From contig NZ_BAUA01000099.1 of NCBI RefSeq assembly GCF_000710915.1, forward strand, positions 23,981 through 87,980: a stretch of 64,000 nt of DNA, given 5' to 3'. The notes beneath the pieces were generated by a model that ran no database searches, was not told the origin of the DNA, and saw nothing but the letters and a program-made list of their open reading frames with translations. Source of the stretch: Nocardia brasiliensis IFM 10847. Lineage in GTDB: Bacteria > Actinomycetota > Actinomycetes > Mycobacteriales > Mycobacteriaceae. Below are positions 60,070-64,000 of the stretch, one piece after another (position 1 is the first letter of the stretch; every line of letters starts with the position of its first letter). The position numbers and the translations under genes were made by a program.

Positions 60070-60950
60070 TTCTGGGCCTCCTGGGCGAACTCGCGGACGG
60101 CGGCCTGGTACTCGTCTTCGGAGACCGCCAGGTACTTGTCGACGAACTGCTGCCACGTCTCGGGGGTCTTCGCCGACTGCACGTAGTGCTTCTGGAACTT
60201 CTCGTCCCGGCCGTAGCTGTCGCCCGCCAGTGTGAAGTGGGCCCCGCCGGGCGCCTCGACCACCCCGTCCACCATCATCCGATTGAGCAGCAGTGCTTGC
60301 AGCGGCACGGTTTTCACCAGCTCGTCGGTGTCGACGATGCGTTCCACCGAGACGTACCGGCGTTCGGCGGCCAGGCAGTACAGGTCGTCGAAGTACGGGT
60401 CGACGCCGGTGTAGGCGGCGTTGCCGTGCTTGTCGCCGAGGTTCAGATGCACCAGCGCCGCATCGAGATTCAGCGCGGGCATCGCGATCAGAGTTTCGGT
60501 GCGGCCGTCGGCGTCGGGATAGGGCGAAGCGACCGTACGCAATTCGCCGTCCCAGAAGTCCGGCACAGCCGAGCCGAGCCCGGCCCGGATCGGCAAGAAG
60601 GGTAGCCGGGCGGCCGCGGCCTCCAACCCGCATTTGAGCATGCCTTCGTCCATTTCGCGGGCCACCAGCGCGCCGCTGGTGCGCGCGTGCGCGAACCAGG
60701 GATCGTAGAACGGCGGCGAATCCAGTGAGACGAACCCGTAGTACGCCTTGCGTACCTTCCCGGCCGAGCACAGCAGGCCGAGATCCGGCCCGCCGTAGCT
60801 GACCACGGTCAGGTCGGTGAGGTCCGAGCGCAGGATGGCGCGCACCAGCGCCATCGGCTTGCGTCGCGAACCCCAGCCGCCGATGCCGATCGTCATCCCG
60901 CTGCGCAGTTCGCCGACGACCTCGTCGAGCGACATTCGCTTGTCTCGCAT
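60066..60950 (-). CDS. ipdA: IpdA, alpha subunit of COCHEA-CoA hydrolase
   Basis: This 294-residue alpha subunit has RSGMTIGIGGWGSRRKPMAL, VVSYGGPDLGLLCSAGKVRK, SLDSPPFYDPWFAHARTSGA and LNLGDKHGNAAYTGVDPYF, closely following Rv3551 throughout. With IpdB it opens ring C. ATG 60950 (MRDKRMS) matches the mycobacterial start; an inner ATG at 60935 is less likely. Confidence 0.93.
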   Translation of the reverse strand: MRDKRMSLDEVVGELRSGMTIGIGGWGSRRKPMALVRAILRSDLTDLTVVSYGGPDLGLLCSAGKVRKAYYGFVSLDSPPFYDPWFAHARTSGALVAREMDEGMLKCGLEAAAARLPFLPIRAGLGSAVPDFWDGELRTVASPYPDADGRTETLIAMPALNLDAALVHLNLGDKHGNAAYTGVDPYFDDLYCLAAERRYVSVERIVDTDELVKTVPLQALLLNRMMVDGVVEAPGGAHFTLAGDSYGRDEKFQKHYVQSAKTPETWQQFVDKYLAVSEDEYQAAVREFAQEAQK

Positions 60951-60964
60951 GAGTGCTGAACTCC

Positions 60965-61729
60965 CTATTTCTCGGCCTTGCGCGCGGCCAGGTCGTCGTC
61001 GAACCGGGCGCGGATCTCGTCGGCGACACCGGCGAGGTTGAGTTCGAAGGTGAATCCCTGTTCGTAGCGGTAGCTGCGGTGCACGTCCTGCCCGTCGATC
61101 CCGTTGAGCGCGCGTTTGGCCGCACGGATCACCCGGCCGTCTTTGGCGGCGATGTTCTTGGCGACTTCCATTGCCGCGGCGTCGAGTTCGGCGCGCGGTA
61201 CCACCTGGTACACCGAGCCGAAGTGCTGCAGCTGCTGGGCGGTGATGGTGCTCGCCGTATAGAACAGGGCGCGCATCAGATGCTGCGGCACCAGCCGGGA
61301 CAGATGGGTGGCCGCGCCGAGCGCGCCGCGGTCCACCTCGGGCAGTCCGAAAGTGGCGTCGTCGGAGGCGATCACGACGTCGGCGTTGCCGACCAAGCCG
61401 ATGCCGCCGCCGAGGCAGAATCCCTGGACCACCGCGATCACGGGCACCGGACAGTCGTAGACGGCCGCGAACGCCTCGAAACAACCATGATTCGCGTCGA
61501 TCAACGCCTGATGGCCGGGCTTGCTCTGAATCTCTTTGATATCGACACCGGCGTTGAAACCGCGATTCTCCGCGCGCAGCACCACAACTCGGGTCTCCGG
61601 ATCGCGCCCGGCCTCGCGCAGCGCGTCGGCGATGGCGAACCAGCCGTCCGTCGGTATCGCGTTGACCGGCGGATAGTCGACCGTGACCACGGTGATGCCG
61701 GTTGATTCGGAGTGACGGTTGATCCCCAT
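60965..61729 (-). CDS. echA20: EchA20, ring-D-opening crotonase
   Basis: This 254-residue crotonase-fold enzyme hydrolyses ring D of HIEC-CoA (established for EchA20). It has NRGFNAGVDIKEIQ (oxyanion loop), VVQGFCLGGGIGLVGNADVV and FGLPEVDRGALGAATHLSRL. First gene of the minus-strand ipd operon, with the KstR2 site shared with the divergent SDR gene 58 bp upstream. Confidence 0.92.
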   Translation of the reverse strand: MGINRHSESTGITVVTVDYPPVNAIPTDGWFAIADALREAGRDPETRVVVLRAENRGFNAGVDIKEIQSKPGHQALIDANHGCFEAFAAVYDCPVPVIAVVQGFCLGGGIGLVGNADVVIASDDATFGLPEVDRGALGAATHLSRLVPQHLMRALFYTASTITAQQLQHFGSVYQVVPRAELDAAAMEVAKNIAAKDGRVIRAAKRALNGIDGQDVHRSYRYEQGFTFELNLAGVADEIRARFDDDLAARKAEK

Positions 61730-61786
61730 CGCCTATCCCATCGTGAGTAGCTCGGCTCGTGATTAATCCAACACAGTGGCAAAGCA

Positions 61787-61800
61787 AGCAGTTGCTTGGT
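61787..61800. promoter_or_regulatory. KstR2-type operator between echA20 and the SDR operon
   Basis: AGCAGTTGCTTGGT shares AGCA...GCTTGGT with the other two sites; the left half deviates from CAAG. An upstream CAAG creates a wider dyad CAAG-n6-CTTG. TAGGTT (-10) overlaps its last base and lies six bases before the GTG of the SDR gene. Confidence 0.75.
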
Positions 61801-61811
61801 AGGTTAGCACG

Positions 61812-62603
61812 GTGGCACTCGAAATCGATCTGGTCGATCGCGTCGTCCTGGTGACCGGCGGCGTCCGTGGCGTAGGCGCCGGGGTGAGCCGGACGTTCCT
61901 CGCGGCGGGTGCGACCGTGATCGCTTGTGCCCGGCGTCCCGCGCAGGTCCCGATCGAGGTCGACGGGCGCGGCATCGAGTTCCTGCCCTGCGACGTCCGG
62001 GACGCGGACGCGGTGCAGGGCCTGGTCGACACCGTCGTCGAGCGGTACGGCCGCCTCGACCACCTGGTCAACAACGCCGGTGGCGCGCCCTTCGCCCTCG
62101 CCGCCACGGCGAGCAAGAACTTCCACGCCAAGATCGTCGAGCTGAATCTGCTTGCGCCGCTGCTGGTCTCCCAGGCCGCCAACGCGGTGATGCAGCAGCA
62201 GCCGGGCGGCGGCTCCATCGTGAACATCTCCAGTGTGAGCGGGCACCGCCCGTCACCGGGTACCGCCGCCTACGGCGCGGCGAAGGCGGGCATGGACAGC
62301 CTGACCGCCTCGCTCGCCGTGGAATGGGCGCCCAAGGTGCGGGTCAACTCGCTCGTTGTCGGACCGGTGGTCACCGAACTGAGCCAACTGCACTACGGCG
62401 ACCAGGACGGCATCGACGCGGTGGGGGAGACGATCCCGCTGGGCCGGATGGCCCACCCGGACGATATCGGCCGCTGTGCGGTCTTCCTGGCCTCGCAATT
62501 GGCCGGCTACGTCAGCGGGGCGAGCCTGCTCGTGCACGGCGGCGGCGAGCGCCCGGCCTTCCTCGCCGCGTCCACCGCGGACGCAGGCCGACAGCAGTCC
62601 TGA
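61812..62603 (+). CDS. Short-chain dehydrogenase (Rv3549c-like)
   Basis: This 263-residue SDR of the KstR2 regulon has VTGGVRGVGAGVSRTFLAAG, NNAGGAPFALA, NISSVSGHRPSPG, catalytic YGAAKAGMDSL and the C-terminal GYVSGASLLVHGG. Rv3549c is its counterpart beside echA20; the exact oxidation step is not assigned. GTG 61812 coincides with the expected transcription start, so it should be leaderless. Confidence 0.87.
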   Translation: MALEIDLVDRVVLVTGGVRGVGAGVSRTFLAAGATVIACARRPAQVPIEVDGRGIEFLPCDVRDADAVQGLVDTVVERYGRLDHLVNNAGGAPFALAATASKNFHAKIVELNLLAPLLVSQAANAVMQQQPGGGSIVNISSVSGHRPSPGTAAYGAAKAGMDSLTASLAVEWAPKVRVNSLVVGPVVTELSQLHYGDQDGIDAVGETIPLGRMAHPDDIGRCAVFLASQLAGYVSGASLLVHGGGERPAFLAASTADAGRQQS

Positions 62604-62635
62604 ACACATCGGACCCACACGAAGAGGACACAGGT

Positions 62636-63547
62636 ATGGACACCGAGCAGATCTGCGCAGGACGCACCGTCATCGTGACCGGTGCGGGCCGCGGTATCGG
62701 CCGGGCGCACGCGCTCGCCTTCGCCGCCGCCGGGGCGCGGGTGGTGGTCAACGATCTCGGCTCGGCGCTCGACGGCGCGGCGACCGGGGAGACCCCCGCC
62801 GAGCAGGTCGTCGCGGAGATCGAGGCGCTCGGCGGCGCGGCCGTGGCCAACGGCGACGATGTCGCGGATTGGCAAGGCGCGCAACGTCTTGTCCGCCAGG
62901 CGGTGGACACATTCGGCGGGTTGGACGTGCTGGTCAACAATGCCGGGTTCGTGCGCGACCGGATGCTGGTCAATCTCGGTGAAGACGAATGGGACGCGGT
63001 CATCCGCGTGCACCTCAAGGGGCACTTCGTCACCATGCGGCACGCGATCGAGTACTGGCGCGGCGAGTCGAAGGCCGGTCGGCCGGTCGATGGCCGCATA
63101 ATCAACACCAGCTCCGGCGCCGGCCTGCAGGGCAGCGTCGGTCAGGGCAATTACGGCGCGGCCAAGGCGGGTATCGCCGGTCTCACACTCACCGCCGCCG
63201 CGGAGTTCGCGCGCTACGGCGTGACTGTGAATTCCATCGCACCGGCGGCGCGCACCCGGATGACCGAAACAGTGTTTGCCGAGACCATGGCGCGGCCGGA
63301 CGCCGGCTTCGACGCGATGGCGCCGGAGAACATTTCTCCGCTGGTCGTCTGGCTCGGCAGCGCGCAGTCCAAGGACGTCACGGGCCGCATGTTCGAGGTA
63401 GAGGGCGGTAAAGTGGCCTTGGCAGATGGGTGGCGGCACGGCGTCGCGGTGGACCGGGGCGCACGGTGGGATCCGGCCGAGCTCGGCCCGGTGGTGGCCG
63501 ACCTGATTGCCAAGGGGATGCCGCCCGAACCGGTGTACGGGGCCTGA
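62636..63547 (+). CDS. Short-chain dehydrogenase (Rv3548c-like)
   Basis: This 303-residue SDR of the longer type resembles (3R)-hydroxyacyl-CoA dehydrogenase domains: TVIVTGAGRGIGRAHALAFA, VVVNDLGSALDGAATGETPA (the NDLG typical of this subgroup), NNAGFVRDRML, NTSSGAGLQGSVGQGNYGAA with the catalytic Tyr, and VEGGKVALADGW near the end. It likely oxidises a beta-hydroxyacyl-CoA in C/D-ring degradation. ATG lies 32 bp after the preceding SDR gene in the same operon. Confidence 0.88.
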   Translation: MDTEQICAGRTVIVTGAGRGIGRAHALAFAAAGARVVVNDLGSALDGAATGETPAEQVVAEIEALGGAAVANGDDVADWQGAQRLVRQAVDTFGGLDVLVNNAGFVRDRMLVNLGEDEWDAVIRVHLKGHFVTMRHAIEYWRGESKAGRPVDGRIINTSSGAGLQGSVGQGNYGAAKAGIAGLTLTAAAEFARYGVTVNSIAPAARTRMTETVFAETMARPDAGFDAMAPENISPLVVWLGSAQSKDVTGRMFEVEGGKVALADGWRHGVAVDRGARWDPAELGPVVADLIAKGMPPEPVYGA

Positions 63548-63676
63548 CCTGGCACCACCCTTCTTTCTGCGCAGGTAACGATAGGGGTTTACTATGGCCC
63601 CCGTCCGTTGAAAATCCCGTGTGAGCGTCGTGACCGGGAAGTTCTGCGCTTTGCAAATGAGGGGAAGGCTCGACGC

Positions 63677-64000
63677 ATGGCCGTTGGTCGCACGTTACGT
63701 GTGCTTGCAGTAGCGGGGACCGTGGCCGGTTTCGCGCTACTCGGCCCGGTAGCGGCCGAGGCCCAGCCCGCCGGAGGCTGCCCCCAGTGCGCTCTGGACC
63801 CCGCTCCGCCGCCGTATGACACCGGTGGTCCCTGGTACCCCCTTTCGGTCCCCGGACAGCCCAGTGACGTCAGTGCGGTGCCTACCAACCCCGCGATCGG
63901 TACCGGTTCGGCGACCGGCTCCGCGGCGGCCGGCGGTTCTGCTGCGGCCGGGTCCGCGGCAGCCGGCGGTTCTGCCGCCGGCGGTTCGGCCGCCGCGGCC
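63677..64000 (+). CDS. Secreted protein with Gly/Ser/Ala repeats, partial
   Basis: The first 108 codons show a signal peptide (MAVGRTLRVLAVAGTVAGFA, then LLGPVAAEAQP with a likely cut after AEA). A Cys pair follows in GGCPQCALDP, then a Pro-rich part, and from about residue 75 a repetitive (G)GSAAA(G)-type tract that runs off the window. The mature protein is exported and probably flexible. No family is recognised. The start is the first ATG after AGGGGAAGG. Confidence 0.75.
   Translation, partial: MAVGRTLRVLAVAGTVAGFALLGPVAAEAQPAGGCPQCALDPAPPPYDTGGPWYPLSVPGQPSDVSAVPTNPAIGTGSATGSAAAGGSAAAGSAAAGGSAAGGSAAAA

Noticed and set aside
60066..62246. A 726-codon frame joining ipdA to sequence antisense to the SDR gene
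   Set aside because: The first 430 codons are antisense or out-of-frame shadows. The real ipdA begins at ATG 60950, which matches the mycobacterial start.
63900..64000. A CRISPR or other structured repeat array at the window end
   Set aside because: The repetition follows codon units for Gly, Ser and Ala within one coding frame, with no spacers.

Overview
The window is high-GC DNA from a mycolic-acid actinobacterium, most likely Nocardia or a close Rhodococcus/Mycobacterium relative. The evidence is frequent GTG/TTG starts, stop-start overlaps (ATGA, GTGA, TGATG), WXG100 proteins and, above all, a steroid (cholesterol) degradation locus with its two TetR-type regulators KstR and KstR2. The genus is an inference from gene content, since no rRNA gene or other taxonomic marker is present.

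Layout. 1-2.4 kb: Zn/Mn-type ABC uptake operon (permease cut by the window edge, ATPase, lipoprotein) behind a possible Zur box. 2.4-5.0 kb: one gene fusing trehalose-phosphate phosphatase to a GH15 trehalase-like enzyme. 5.4-13.2 kb: kstR, divergent from fadE34, which runs into an igr-type operon (fadE28, fadE29, chsH2, chsH1, ltp2) for removal of the last steroid side-chain carbons. 13.2-21.5 kb: lipoprotein agmatine deiminase with a divergent TetR gene and Nudix hydrolase; a TetR gene divergent from a ZapE/AFG1-like ATPase; and a MoxR/DUF58 membrane operon. 21.6-28.7 kb: chsH3 and kstD, divergent from a second FAD ketosteroid dehydrogenase-like gene followed by hsaE-hsaG-hsaF. 28.6-31.1 kb: gene remnants around one intact DUF433/DUF5615 pair. 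31.2-36.5 kb: hsaA-hsaD-hsaC-hsaB, divergent from kshA. 36.5-43.9 kb: accessory enzymes and regulators, with a decayed tRNA-His and a broken oxidoreductase gene. 44.1-46.9 kb: a type VII secretion-linked toxin cassette of two WXG100 proteins, an ADP-ribosyltransferase-tipped toxin and two paralogous small proteins. 47.0-63.5 kb: the KstR2 regulon for C/D-ring degradation (fadE33/32/31-like, echA, fadD3, fadE30, ipdF, kstR2, fadA6, ipdC, ipdB, ipdA, echA20 and two SDR genes). 63.7 kb to the end: start of a secreted Gly/Ser/Ala-repeat protein.

How the genes work together. By family knowledge, FadE34, ChsE1/E2, ChsH1/H2, Ltp2 and ChsH3 shorten the sterol side chain. KstD and KshA open ring B. 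HsaA/B hydroxylate, HsaC cleaves and HsaD hydrolyses ring A. HsaE/G/F convert the released dienoate to pyruvate and propionyl-CoA. The remaining C/D-ring acid (HIP) is activated by FadD3 and degraded by IpdF, IpdC, FadE30-33, EchA20, IpdA/B and FadA6. KstR boxes (TNNAACNNGTTNNA) lie at kstR/fadE34, kstD/FAD gene and hsaA/kshA. KstR2-type boxes ending in GCTTGGT lie at fadD3/fadE30, kstR2 and echA20/SDR. No kshB, cyp125 or mce4 genes are in the window.

The least explained part is the toxin cassette at 44.1-46.9 kb, whose two small downstream genes are recognisable paralogs of each other and candidate immunity proteins.
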